A DNA stretch of 64,000 nucleotides from Maribacter halichondriae (lineage in GTDB: Bacteria > Bacteroidota > Bacteroidia > Flavobacteriales > Flavobacteriaceae). Position numbers and translations under genes: made by a program. The stretch spans positions 2,982,529 through 3,046,528 of the forward strand of contig NZ_CP107030.1 of assembly GCF_027474825.1 (NCBI RefSeq), given 5' to 3'. The notes under the pieces were generated by a model. It was not told the origin of the DNA. It saw only the letters and a list, made by a program, of their open reading frames with translations, and ran no database searches. Positions 37,370 to 47,050 of this stretch are shown here, piece by piece (position 1 is the first letter of the stretch; the number at the start of each line of letters is the position of its first letter).

Positions 37370-37762
37370 ATGGCAAAGGCAAGTACTAAGACCGCTAAGA
37401 AAAGAAAAGTTATCGTCGACTCCGTTGGCGAGGCACATGTTACCGCATCTTTCAATAATATAATTATATCGCTTACGAACAAGAAAGGAGATGTAATCTC
37501 ATGGTCGTCTGCTGGAAAAATGGGCTTTCGAGGTTCAAAAAAGAATACACCCTACGCTGCCCAAGTTGCTGCCGAAGATTGTTGTAAGGTAGCTCATGAA
37601 GCAGGTTTGCGCAAGGTAAAGGTCTACGTCAAAGGTCCTGGTAACGGTAGAGAATCAGCCATTAGGTCGATTCACAATGCCGGTATCGAGGTAACCGAGA
37701 TTATCGATGTAACACCAATGCCGCACAATGGTTGCCGACCTCCTAAAAGAAGAAGAGTTTAA
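37370..37762 (+). CDS. rpsK: 30S ribosomal protein S11
   Basis: The 130-residue protein carries the S11 core: [13 protein letters not shown] near residue 22, the conserved G-P-G-N-G-R-E-S-A near 86, and the C-terminal [18 protein letters not shown]. It forms part of the platform near the mRNA exit. The following 89-base gap to rpsD contains the structured leader described separately. Confidence 0.97.
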   Translation: MAKASTKTAKKRKVIVDSVGEAHVTASFNNIIISLTNKKGDVISWSSAGKMGFRGSKKNTPYAAQVAAEDCCKVAHEAGLRKVKVYVKGPGNGRESAIRSIHNAGIEVTEIIDVTPMPHNGCRPPKRRRV

Positions 37763-37785
37763 TCAATTTCACTAAATATTTCATC

Positions 37786-37838
37786 GAAGTGTAGAGAACG
37801 ATTATCGAAGGATAAGCCTTAATTCATAATCACACTTC
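37786..37838 (+). promoter_or_regulatory. Structured leader upstream of rpsD (candidate S4 autoregulatory element)
   Basis: GAAGTGT (37786-37792) pairs exactly with ACACTTC (37832-37838). Inside the loop TTATC (37802-37806) pairs with GATAA (37811-37815) around a GAAG tetraloop. The outer stem ends 13 bases before the rpsD start. S4 represses the alpha operon in E. coli; a leader role here is inference. Confidence 0.45.
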
Positions 37839-37851
37839 AAACTAAAAGAAA

Positions 37852-38458
37852 ATGGCAAGATATACAGGACCCAAAAGTAAGATCGCCCGTAAATTCGGTG
37901 AAGCGATTTTCGGAGACGATAAGTCGTTCGAAAAGAAAAATTACCCTCCGGGGATGCACGGACAGAATAGGCGCCGTGGGAAAAAATCAGAATATTCCGT
38001 TCAATTGATGGAGAAACAAAAGGCAAAATATACCTATGGTATATTGGAACGCCAGTTTCGTAACATTTTTGCCAATGCCAAAAGAAAAAGAAGGCGTTAC
38101 TGGTGAAATTTTACTTCAATTATGCGAATCGCGTTTGGACAACGTGGTGTACCGAATGGGAATCTCAAGTTCTAGAAGAGGTGCAAGACAATTGGTTTCG
38201 CACAGACACATTACAGTAAACGGTGAGTTGGTAAACATACCATCGTATTCCTTAAAACCTGGTGATGTAGTCGGGGTACGCGAAAAGTCAAAGTCGTTGC
38301 AAACCATTAATGATGCACTTTCTGCGAACAGCAGCGTTTACGAATGGATGACATGGAACTCTGAAAAAATGGAAGGTACCTTCGTTGCGGTGCCCGAAAG
38401 AATGCAGATTCCAGAAAATATCAAAGAACAATTAATAGTCGAGCTTTACTCTAAATAA
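37852..38458 (+). CDS. rpsD: 30S ribosomal protein S4, frameshifted as given
   Basis: The N-terminal part ([10 protein letters not shown] to about residue 79) and the C-terminal part with the S4 RNA-binding domain ([14 protein letters not shown]) lie in different frames. As written, the first frame ends R-R-R-Y-W-stop at 38106. Removing one A from the five-A run near 38088-38092 gives [11 protein letters not shown] and a continuous protein of about 201 residues that aligns without gaps to relatives. S4 nucleates 30S assembly and is essential, so an inserted base in the sequence is the best explanation. Confidence 0.93.
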
Positions 38459-38476
38459 CCAAGAACACTAATTCAT

Positions 38477-39469
38477 ATGGCATTATTTAATTTTCAGAAA
38501 CCCGATAAAGTAATAATGATCGATTCCTCAGATTTCGAAGGGAAGTTTGAATTCCGCCCTTTGGAGCCTGGTTATGGATTAACTGTTGGGAACGCATTAA
38601 GAAGGGTATTGCTTTCTTCCTTGGAAGGTCATGCCATTACATCGGTACGAATAGATGGTGTGGAGCACGAGTTTTCAGTGATTCCAGGTGTTGTTGAGGA
38701 TGTTACCGAAATTATACTGAATTTAAAGCAAGTACGCTTTAAAAAACAGATTGACGATTCAGAGGTCGAGGTCGTTTCTATTTCCGTTAGCGGAAAGAAT
38801 CAATTGACTGCTGGCGATTTTCAAAAGTTTATCTCGGGATATCAGGTTTTGAACCCTGATTTGGTAATCTGTAATATGGATTCCAAAGTGAGCATCAATA
38901 TGGAAATCGTTATAGACAAAGGTAGGGGCTATGTTCCTGCTGAGGAGAATAAGAAATCGGGTACCGCTTTGGGAACTATTGCCATCGATTCTATTTTTAC
39001 GCCCATTAAAAATGTAAAATACAGTATCGAAAACTTTCGTGTAGAGCAAAAGACCGATTATGAGAAATTGGTTTTCGAAATCGTAACTGATGGTTCTATC
39101 CATCCAAAGGATGCACTTACAGAAGGTGCCAAGGTCTTGATACATCACTTCATGTTGTTCTCCGATGAGCGTATCACTTTGGAGGCCGACGAAATCGCAC
39201 AGACCGAGACCTATGATGAGGAGTCATTGCACATGCGACAATTGTTGAAAACGAAATTGGTCGATATGGATTTATCGGTACGTGCCTTGAATTGTTTGAA
39301 GGCTGCGGAGGTAGATACATTGGGTGATTTGGTTTCCTTCAACAAAAACGATTTGATGAAGTTCAGGAATTTCGGAAAGAAATCATTGACCGAATTGGAA
39401 GAATTGGTCATCAACAAAGGCTTGAGCTTTGGAATGGATCTTTCAAAGTACAAATTAGATAAAGACTAA
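38477..39469 (+). CDS. rpoA: DNA-directed RNA polymerase subunit alpha
   Basis: The 330-residue protein has the alpha N-terminal dimerisation domain ([22 protein letters not shown] near residue 27). A linker rich in acidic residues follows, then the C-terminal domain ([15 protein letters not shown] near 273). The C-terminal domain contacts UP elements and activators. It follows rpsD by 18 bases and precedes rplQ by 62, a gap with a possible small stem-loop. Confidence 0.97.
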   Translation: MALFNFQKPDKVIMIDSSDFEGKFEFRPLEPGYGLTVGNALRRVLLSSLEGHAITSVRIDGVEHEFSVIPGVVEDVTEIILNLKQVRFKKQIDDSEVEVVSISVSGKNQLTAGDFQKFISGYQVLNPDLVICNMDSKVSINMEIVIDKGRGYVPAEENKKSGTALGTIAIDSIFTPIKNVKYSIENFRVEQKTDYEKLVFEIVTDGSIHPKDALTEGAKVLIHHFMLFSDERITLEADEIAQTETYDEESLHMRQLLKTKLVDMDLSVRALNCLKAAEVDTLGDLVSFNKNDLMKFRNFGKKSLTELEELVINKGLSFGMDLSKYKLDKD

Positions 39470-39480
39470 GTAATCATATT

Positions 39481-39513
39481 TTGCTCTCCGCAAATTGACG
39501 GATTTGGTAGCAA
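39481..39513 (+). promoter_or_regulatory. Possible stem-loop leader upstream of rplQ
   Basis: TTGCT pairs with AGCAA, and within it TCCG pairs with CGGA around an 8-base loop. It occupies the 62-base rpoA-rplQ gap. It may be a structured leader for L17, but the internal loop is asymmetric and the stems short. Confidence 0.25.
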
Positions 39514-39531
39514 GATGATAAATAAATAAAA

Positions 39532-40065
39532 ATGAGACACGGTAAAAAAATCAATCACTTAGGCAGAAAAACGGCGCATAGAAAAGCGATGTTGGCCAAT
39601 ATGGCCTGTTCCCTAATTGAACATAAGCGTATAAATACTACGGTGGCAAAGGCGAAGGCCTTGAAACAATTTGTAGAGCCCTTGATTACAAAATCAAAGG
39701 CGGAGAACAACTTGACCGTTGAAAAAGGTACGCACAATAGAAGAATCGTTTTCAAAAACCTTCGTGACAAGTACGCCGTAACCGAGTTGTTCAGTACCGT
39801 CGCAGAGAAGGTAGCCGACCGACCTGGAGGGTACACACGTATCATTAAGTTGGGTAGCCGTCTGGGTGACAACGCAGATATGGCCATGATCGAGCTTGTT
39901 GACTTCAACGAACTCTACAACGCAGGTAGGCCCAAGAAAAAGTCTACCAGAAGAAGTAGAAGAGGTGGCGGATCAAAAACTGAGATACCACCGGTGCCAG
40001 TAGAAGCCCAAAAGGCGGATACTCAAGGCGAGGCAGAAACTAAGGCTGACGATTCAGAAGAGTAG
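39532..40065 (+). CDS. rplQ: 50S ribosomal protein L17
   Basis: The first 125 residues match L17: [17 protein letters not shown] at the start, and the conserved [15 protein letters not shown] near residue 101. A further 50 residues, rich in Lys, Arg, Glu and Asp, form a tail common in Bacteroidota L17. It is the last gene of the ribosomal block and is followed by a strong terminator. Confidence 0.97.
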   Translation: MRHGKKINHLGRKTAHRKAMLANMACSLIEHKRINTTVAKAKALKQFVEPLITKSKAENNLTVEKGTHNRRIVFKNLRDKYAVTELFSTVAEKVADRPGGYTRIIKLGSRLGDNADMAMIELVDFNELYNAGRPKKKSTRRSRRGGGSKTEIPPVPVEAQKADTQGEAETKADDSEE

Positions 40066-40093
40066 TATGATATTATTTTTCAATAATTTAAAA

Positions 40094-40122
40094 GGATAAA
40101 CTCAACAGTTTATCCTTTTTTT
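40094..40122 (+). terminator. Rho-independent terminator of the ribosomal block
   Basis: GGATAAACT pairs exactly with AGTTTATCC around a CAAC loop, followed by seven T. It lies 29 bases after rplQ. Confidence 0.92.
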
Positions 40123-40155
40123 ATGTTTTTTTGTGTAACTAAATTTTAAGATAGT

Positions 40156-41271
40156 ATGAAGTATCAGACAAGAAAAAAGGCATTAATACTATTAGCGGAT
40201 GGAACCATCTTTCATGGTAAGGCCGTAAGGGACAAAGATGGAACAGCTTTTGGCGAGGTTTGTTTCAATACCGGTATGACAGGGTATCAAGAGATTTTTA
40301 CCGACCCGTCTTATTTTGGTCAGCTCATGGTTACGACCAATGCCCACATCGGAAATTATGGCACTAATGAAGATGAGGTCGAATCGGAATCGGTAAAAAT
40401 TGCAGGACTCATTTGTAGAAATTTCAGTTATACCTATTCGCGACCTGATGCCGATGCAAGTCTTGAGGAATTTTTGGATAAGAATAATCTCTTTGCCATT
40501 TCCGATGTCGATACTAGGGCTCTTGTCAGCTATATTCGTGACAATGGCGCAATGAATGCAGTTATCTCCACCGACGTTGATAATGTTATAGGATTAAAAG
40601 AAGAACTGGCCAAAGTACCAAGTATGAAAGGTTTGGAACTCGCCTCGAAAGTGAGTACCCAAGAACCGTATTTTTATGGGGAGGAAAACGCAACATTCAA
40701 GATTGCCGCCTTGGATATCGGTATCAAAAAGAACATTCTTAGAAATTTGGAAAAAAGGGATGCCTATATAAAAGTGTTCCCCTACAATGCCTCTTTTGAA
40801 GAAATGGCCGGGTGGAATCCGGATGCGTACTTCATATCGAACGGCCCCGGGGATCCCGAGCCGCTGAACGATGCTATCGAAACTGCAAAACAGATTATCG
40901 CAAGTGACAAACCGCTCTTCGGTATTTGTCTAGGACATCAGGTTATTGCCTTGGCCAATGGGGTATCTACCTATAAAATGCACAATGGGCATAGAGGAAT
41001 CAACCACCCTATAATGAACCTTTTGACCGGTAAAGGAGAAATTACCTCGCAAAATCATGGTTTCGCTATCAATAGGGAAGAAACAGAGACCAATCCAAAC
41101 TTAGAAATAACCCACGTTCACCTGAATGATAAAACGGTTGCAGGCATACGAATGAAAGACAAAAATGTATTTTCGGTGCAGTATCATCCTGAGGCCAGTC
41201 CTGGGCCACATGATGCCGATTATCTTTTTGATCAGTTTTTTGAGATGATAAAATCGGTTCCTCAAACCTAA
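40156..41271 (+). CDS. carA: Carbamoyl-phosphate synthase small subunit (glutamine-hydrolysing)
   Basis: The 371-residue protein has the N-terminal CarA domain (D-G-T-I-F-H-G-K-A, M-T-G-Y-Q-E-I-F-T-D-P-S-Y) and a class I glutaminase domain from about residue 185. The nucleophile Cys lies in F-G-I-C-L-G-H-Q and the His-Glu pair in Q-Y-H-P-E-A-S-P-G-P-H-D. It supplies ammonia to CarB for arginine and pyrimidine synthesis; no carB is in this window. It sits between terminators of rplQ and its own, so it is transcribed alone. A promoter was not located in the 90-base gap. Confidence 0.96.
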   Translation: MKYQTRKKALILLADGTIFHGKAVRDKDGTAFGEVCFNTGMTGYQEIFTDPSYFGQLMVTTNAHIGNYGTNEDEVESESVKIAGLICRNFSYTYSRPDADASLEEFLDKNNLFAISDVDTRALVSYIRDNGAMNAVISTDVDNVIGLKEELAKVPSMKGLELASKVSTQEPYFYGEENATFKIAALDIGIKKNILRNLEKRDAYIKVFPYNASFEEMAGWNPDAYFISNGPGDPEPLNDAIETAKQIIASDKPLFGICLGHQVIALANGVSTYKMHNGHRGINHPIMNLLTGKGEITSQNHGFAINREETETNPNLEITHVHLNDKTVAGIRMKDKNVFSVQYHPEASPGPHDADYLFDQFFEMIKSVPQT

Positions 41272-41313
41272 TGTCCGTTGTTTAAGAATATGTTATTTCC
41301 TCGGTAATATGAG

Positions 41314-41345
41314 ACGACCTTTGCCCAATTGCAAAGGTCGTTTTG
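41314..41345 (+). terminator. Rho-independent terminator of carA
   Basis: ACGACCTTTGC pairs exactly with GCAAAGGTCGT around CCAATT, followed by TTTGTAT. The left arm also contains the TTTG proposed as the -33 box of eno. Confidence 0.88.
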
Positions 41346-41353
41346 TATATTTG
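41320..41353 (+). promoter_or_regulatory. Candidate eno promoter overlapping the carA terminator
   Basis: TATATTTG at 41346-41353 is a full match to TAnnTTTG, and TTTG at 41320-41323 lies 22 bases upstream, slightly longer than the usual spacing. The start of eno is 43 bases downstream of the -7 element. Confidence 0.5.
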
Positions 41354-41393
41354 TTTTTGATAAATAATCAAATCCTAATCAACAAAAAAATAG

Positions 41394-42689
<1,296 letters not shown>

Positions 42690-42708
42690 TATTTATTGAA
42701 TTTCATCA

Positions 42709-42750
42709 GAATCCTTTCCTCCAAAGAATATTTGGTCGAGAGGATTTTTT
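42709..42750 (+). terminator. Terminator after eno
   Basis: AATCCT...AGGATT encloses an inner CTCCAAA/TTTGG..GAG stem and is followed by six T. The outer and inner stems are interrupted by small internal loops. Confidence 0.7.
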
Positions 42751-42771
42751 ATGACGGGTGTCATACGTTGT

Positions 42772-42801
42772 TTTGCCCTAATTGTATATCTTGTACGTTT
42801 A
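42772..42801 (+). promoter_or_regulatory. Candidate promoter of the glycogen-synthase-like gene
   Basis: TTTG at 42772-42775, an 18-base spacer and TACGTTTA at 42794-42801 (one mismatch to TAnnTTTG) lie just before the start codon at 42818. The predicted leader would be only about 10 bases. Confidence 0.4.
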
Positions 42802-42817
42802 GCTTAAGTTCCATCGA

Positions 42818-44383
42818 ATGAATAAATTTCTTTTTGTTGCAGCTGAAAACGATGCCATACCGAAATGTAAGGCAGGGGGAATGGGCGACGTAGTACGCGA
42901 TGTTCCTAGACAGATTTCCGAACGTGGTGATAAGGCGCATGTCGTCGTACCATCCTATTCACGATTGCACCAAAATGGTACGTTAAAGACAAAGCTGAAT
43001 TTTCAACTAAGAGACACAGTTTATGTTGCAGAACTTTATGAGGTAGCACCTAAAAAAGAGTTTAAGAATGTTCATCACTATATAATCCATCACCCTGAGA
43101 TAACTGCTGGCCAAATCGGTCACATCTATCATGATGATCCCGAAGAACCATTCTACACCGATAATATAAAATTTACCATTTTTTGTACTGCCGTGGCCGA
43201 GGCAATTAAACAAGAGGCTTTTGGCGAATTGGATATTGTTCATATGCACGACTGGCATTCAAGTATGCTTCTGTTCCTCAAGACTTTTCATCCTGAGTAT
43301 AAATCACTTAAAAAAATGCGCTACGTGTATACCATTCATAATTTGGCGATTCAGGGTATACGGCCTTTTTATAATAATTATTCTTCGATTTCGAATTGGT
43401 TTCCAAACGTGCCTTTTGATGTAACGAAATTAATGGATTATCGATACCAAGATTGTATAAATCTTATGGCAGTTGGTATACGCTTGGCTGATGCGGTACA
43501 TACGGTTTCCCCATCTTACAAAGAAGATGTACTAAAACCCAGTGCCCCACCTGAGTTTATCGGTGGAGAAAGCTTAGAGAAAGATTTGCAAGCTGCCGAT
43601 AATGAAGGCCGCCTGTTCGGTATTTTAAATGGATCGAATTATAAGAACATCCGTGTAGCTGAAAAAGGTAAGATTTATAGAAATATTGTTAGTGCCTTAT
43701 TTGGCTGGTTACAGGAAGAATCGAAGAAGTATAAGGCAGATTTTCTTGCCCATACGGGTGAAAAAGTTATGGAATATGTCAACCACCCTCCAGAATTTAT
43801 TATGTCGAGTGTGGCCCGACTCACCGAGCAGAAGTTTTATTTCTTTAAAAGGTCGCCCGAAGCGTTGGTTTCGATTCTTGAAAAATTGGAAAAAGTAAAT
43901 GGAGTTTTCATGTTGTTGGGCACCGGTGATCCTGATTATGAAGAACTTTTTCGCGATATGAGTTATAAGTATAAGAATTTTATTTTCACCAACGGACAGT
44001 CGGAAGACTTGGTCGACTCCCTCTATTTGGAAACGAATCTTTACTTCATGCCTAGTTTGTTCGAACCGTGTGGTATCAGTCAAATGTTGGCCATGCGCAA
44101 TGGTAATCCGTGTTTGGTTCACAAAACAGGCGGTCTAAAGGATACCGTTGAACATTTGAAAACCGGCTTTTGTTTTGATGGAGCGACGTATGACGAAAAA
44201 ATAAAGAACATGGTAAAAGTTTTTGATCAGGCACTGAAGATGTATCGTACCCAACCTGAAAAATGGAGGAAGATTCAGGAAAATGCAGGAAAAATGCGTT
44301 TTACCTGGGAAAAATCGGTGGATGAATACTATAGGGACCTATATTCGATACGTGTTGAAAGCCGATTAATTTCAAGCAAATAA
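42818..44383 (+). CDS. Starch/glycogen synthase-like glycosyltransferase (GT5 family)
   Basis: The 521-residue protein has the GT5 N-terminal signature K-A-G-G-M-G-D-V (about residue 18), the ADP-glucose site variant of KxGGxxDV. H-M-H-D-W-H-S-S lies near residue 144, T-I-H-N-L-A-I-Q-G near 175, and the C-terminal E-x7-E-type motif F-E-P-C-G-I-S-Q-M near 422. The family transfers glucose from ADP- or UDP-glucose to growing alpha-1,4-glucan. No glgB, glgC or glgP is adjacent, so a role in glycogen storage rests on family alone; another nucleotide-sugar acceptor reaction is possible. It stands alone between eno and gltA. Confidence 0.8.
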   Translation: MNKFLFVAAENDAIPKCKAGGMGDVVRDVPRQISERGDKAHVVVPSYSRLHQNGTLKTKLNFQLRDTVYVAELYEVAPKKEFKNVHHYIIHHPEITAGQIGHIYHDDPEEPFYTDNIKFTIFCTAVAEAIKQEAFGELDIVHMHDWHSSMLLFLKTFHPEYKSLKKMRYVYTIHNLAIQGIRPFYNNYSSISNWFPNVPFDVTKLMDYRYQDCINLMAVGIRLADAVHTVSPSYKEDVLKPSAPPEFIGGESLEKDLQAADNEGRLFGILNGSNYKNIRVAEKGKIYRNIVSALFGWLQEESKKYKADFLAHTGEKVMEYVNHPPEFIMSSVARLTEQKFYFFKRSPEALVSILEKLEKVNGVFMLLGTGDPDYEELFRDMSYKYKNFIFTNGQSEDLVDSLYLETNLYFMPSLFEPCGISQMLAMRNGNPCLVHKTGGLKDTVEHLKTGFCFDGATYDEKIKNMVKVFDQALKMYRTQPEKWRKIQENAGKMRFTWEKSVDEYYRDLYSIRVESRLISSK

Positions 44384-44444
44384 TTCTTACCAAATTTCAA
44401 AAAACTGTTCTGTTAATAATACCATAAATGAAATTCGTAAATTG

Positions 44445-44459
44445 AACTCTTCTTGAGTT
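44445..44459. promoter_or_regulatory. Palindromic operator-like site, distal copy, upstream of gltA
   Basis: AACTCTTCTTGAGTT is AACTC-N5-GAGTT. It is preceded at 44430-44439 by GAAATTCGTA, and the same pair of elements recurs at 44568-44603. Confidence 0.45.
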
Positions 44460-44588
44460 AATGTTTGGAACCGAGAATGCAGGCTTTTGTGGTCTGATGA
44501 AGTCATTTTTTGGTTGCATAGCAATAGATACGGAAGCGGAAAATGGCAAAATCAGGGCGCAAAATGCGAAATTCGTAGGTAAAAGATT

Positions 44589-44603
44589 AACTCAAGACGA
44601 GTT
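44589..44603. promoter_or_regulatory. Palindromic operator-like site, proximal copy, upstream of gltA
   Basis: AACTCAAGACGAGTT matches the distal palindrome AACTC-N5-GAGTT 144 bases away, with the flanking GAAATTCGTA also repeated (44568-44577). It lies 65 bases before the gltA start. The extended arms of the two copies match at about 20 of 22 positions when one is inverted. Confidence 0.45.
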
Positions 44604-44667
44604 CATTGTTAACATAATGCCTTTTTCGTAAATTTACCGGAGAATAAATAATTAGAAAATCAAGAGA

Positions 44668-45954
44668 ATGTCAGACACAGCTATACTAGAGTACAATGGG
44701 GAAAAGTATGAGTTTCCAGTTATAAAAGGAACAGAAGATGAACTGGCAATTGATATAAAGACCTTACGCTCGGCTACGAACGGAATTATCACATTAGACC
44801 CCGGTTATAAAAATACGGGAAGTTGTGAAAGTGCTATCACTTTTTTGGATGGTGAAAAGGGAATTTTAAGGTATCGTGGATACGCTATCGAAGAGTTGGC
44901 CGAGAAAGCCGATTTTTTGGAAGTGGCTTATTTGTTGATTTTTGGTGAATTGCCAAATAAAGAACAATTGGATGCTTTTCACATTGATATCAAGAACGAG
45001 TCGCACGTAGACGAAGAAATGAAGAAGATTTTGGATGCGTTCCCGAAATCGGCGCATCCTATGGGTGTGCTTTCTTCGTTGACCAGCGCACTGATCGCTT
45101 TTAATCCCGTATCGGTTAATGTTACCTCCAAAGACGAAATGTATGGGGCTATTGTTCGCATATTGGCAAAATTCCCGGTTTTGGTAGCTTGGACCTTGCG
45201 TAAGAAAAAAGGACTTCCTTTGGACTATGGCGATGATACTTTGGGGTATGTAGAGAACATTCATAAAATGATGTTCAAGAAACCTAGCAAAGAATATGTG
45301 AAGAACAAAATAGTAATTGAAGCATTGGACAAGTTATTGATTTTACATGGTGATCATGAACAAAACTGTTCCACTTCCACCGTTCGCATCGTTGGTTCTT
45401 CACATGCCGGTTTGTTCGCTTCCCTTTCCGCAGGCATTTCTGCTTTATGGGGTCCATTGCATGGTGGTGCGAATCAAGCAGTTCTTGAAATGCTCGAGGC
45501 CATTGAAGCCGATGGCGGCGACACCAAAAAGTACATGGCAAAGGCAAAAGATAAAGCAGACCCATTTAGATTGATGGGCTTTGGGCATAGGGTATATAAA
45601 AATTTCGACCCAAGGGCGAAGATTATTAAAAAAGCTGCCGATGAAGTATTGGCTGATCTTGGTATCGAAGATCCCATTTTGGAAGTTGCCAAAGGACTCG
45701 CAAAAGAGGCCTTGGAAGATCAATATTTTATTGATCGCAAATTATATCCGAACGTGGATTTCTATTCTGGTATCATTTATAGAGCTTTGGGTATACCCAC
45801 AGAAATGTTCACTGTTATGTTCGCTTTAGGCCGATTACCAGGTTGGATCGCACAATGGAGGGAAATGCGGTTACGAAACGAACCCATAGGTCGACCTAGA
45901 CAAATTTATATTGGCGAAAATAGTAGGCCCTTTGTCGATGTTGAATTAAGGTAG
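44668..45954 (+). CDS. gltA: Citrate synthase
   Basis: The 428-residue protein is a type II-length citrate synthase. Catalytic His residues appear in H-G-D-H-E-Q-N and W-G-P-L-H-G-G-A-N-Q (about residue 268), with the CoA/substrate motif G-F-G-H-R-V-Y-K-N-F-D-P-R-A (about 306) and the catalytic Asp in N-V-D-F-Y-S-G (about 366). It condenses oxaloacetate with acetyl-CoA to open the TCA cycle. The 284-base upstream gap holds duplicated palindromes that may regulate it. A terminator follows. Confidence 0.96.
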   Translation: MSDTAILEYNGEKYEFPVIKGTEDELAIDIKTLRSATNGIITLDPGYKNTGSCESAITFLDGEKGILRYRGYAIEELAEKADFLEVAYLLIFGELPNKEQLDAFHIDIKNESHVDEEMKKILDAFPKSAHPMGVLSSLTSALIAFNPVSVNVTSKDEMYGAIVRILAKFPVLVAWTLRKKKGLPLDYGDDTLGYVENIHKMMFKKPSKEYVKNKIVIEALDKLLILHGDHEQNCSTSTVRIVGSSHAGLFASLSAGISALWGPLHGGANQAVLEMLEAIEADGGDTKKYMAKAKDKADPFRLMGFGHRVYKNFDPRAKIIKKAADEVLADLGIEDPILEVAKGLAKEALEDQYFIDRKLYPNVDFYSGIIYRALGIPTEMFTVMFALGRLPGWIAQWREMRLRNEPIGRPRQIYIGENSRPFVDVELR

Positions 45955-45978
45955 ATTGCTACCTCATAAAAAAACAAT

Positions 45979-46011
45979 AAAGCTCTTTTAATTCTTTAAA
46001 GGGGCTTTTTT
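45979..46011 (+). terminator. Terminator after gltA
   Basis: AAGCTCTTTTAA pairs, with G-T wobbles, with TTTAAAGGGGCTT around TTC and ends in six T. It lies 25 bases after gltA. Confidence 0.75.
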
Positions 46012-46038
46012 AATGCGATTTGAAATAAATTCTGAACC

Positions 46039-46953
46039 ATGTTGAAATTGAATATTAAAGATGAGGTTTCTCAGTTGAAAGCGGTAGTATTGGGCACTGC
46101 AAAAAGCTGTGGGCCTGTTCCTTCTCCCAAAGAGGCTTATGACCCTAAATCTTTGGAGCATATCTTGGCAGGCACATATCCGAAGGAAGCCGATATGGTA
46201 AAGGAAATGGATGCTTTTGCCCAGGTTTTTAAAAAATACGGTGTAAAAGTATTTCGACCCGAAGTTTTGGAAGATTGCAACCAGATTTTCTCTAGGGACA
46301 TTGCCTTTGTCATCGATGACAAACTCGTTAAGGCGAACATACTTCCTGACCGTGAAGAAGAGTTTGAGGCTATTTTACATGTGTTGGAGTATATCGCTCC
46401 TGAAAATATCCTCTACCCTCCCGAAGAGGTCCATATAGAGGGGGGCGATGTCATGCCGTGGGATGAACATATTTTTATAGGTACCTATACCGGTCATGAT
46501 TATCCTGATTATATAACCGCCCGAACGAACAAAGAAGGAGTGGATTATATACGGAAAATGTTTCCTGATAAAACGGTGAAATCATTTGAGCTGAGAAAGT
46601 CTATAATCAACCCTAAGGAGAATGCCCTTCATTTAGATTGCTGTTTTCAGCCCATCGGAAAAGGTAAGGCCATACTTCATAAAAATGGGTTTTTGATTGA
46701 AGAGGAATATCAGTGGTTGGTCGATTTCTTTGGAAGGGAAAATATTTTTGAGATCACTGCGGATGAAATGTACCAAATGTTCAGCAATGTCTTTTCAATT
46801 TCTCCAGAAGTCGTGGTGACCGAACAAAATTTCATAAGACTCAATGAATGGTTAAGAAGCCAAGGATTTACCGTTGAGGAAATTCCGTATGCCGAAGTTT
46901 CTAAACAAGGCGGTCTGCTGCGTTGCAGTACCTTGCCGTTGGTTCGAGAGTAG
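46039..46953 (+). CDS. Dimethylarginine dimethylaminohydrolase/arginine deiminase-like hydrolase
   Basis: The 304-residue protein belongs to the guanidino-group-modifying superfamily (beta/alpha propeller). Expected catalytic elements are present: an acidic pair in I-E-G-G-D-V-M-P (about residue 134), His in A-L-H-L-D-C-C-F-Q-P (about 199) and the nucleophile Cys in G-G-L-L-R-C-S-T-L-P (about 296). Superfamily members hydrolyse or transfer the guanidinium of arginine, methylarginines or agmatine; the exact substrate is not settled by these motifs. A second family member, ctlX-like, follows 97 bases downstream on the same strand, so the two may act in arginine/citrulline catabolism. Confidence 0.75.
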   Translation: MLKLNIKDEVSQLKAVVLGTAKSCGPVPSPKEAYDPKSLEHILAGTYPKEADMVKEMDAFAQVFKKYGVKVFRPEVLEDCNQIFSRDIAFVIDDKLVKANILPDREEEFEAILHVLEYIAPENILYPPEEVHIEGGDVMPWDEHIFIGTYTGHDYPDYITARTNKEGVDYIRKMFPDKTVKSFELRKSIINPKENALHLDCCFQPIGKGKAILHKNGFLIEEEYQWLVDFFGRENIFEITADEMYQMFSNVFSISPEVVVTEQNFIRLNEWLRSQGFTVEEIPYAEVSKQGGLLRCSTLPLVRE

Positions 46954-47050
46954 TTTGAGAATAAATTTGATCGAAGAAAGTTTCTCCCAGAAAAACAGGA
47001 ATATTTATTTAGCTTAGCATATTGCGCGATAAATTCTAATAGAGAATATA

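Noticed and set aside
44384..44667. tRNA or small RNA gene upstream of gltA
   Set aside because: No cloverleaf or terminator was found; the paired structure is explained by the duplicated palindromes.
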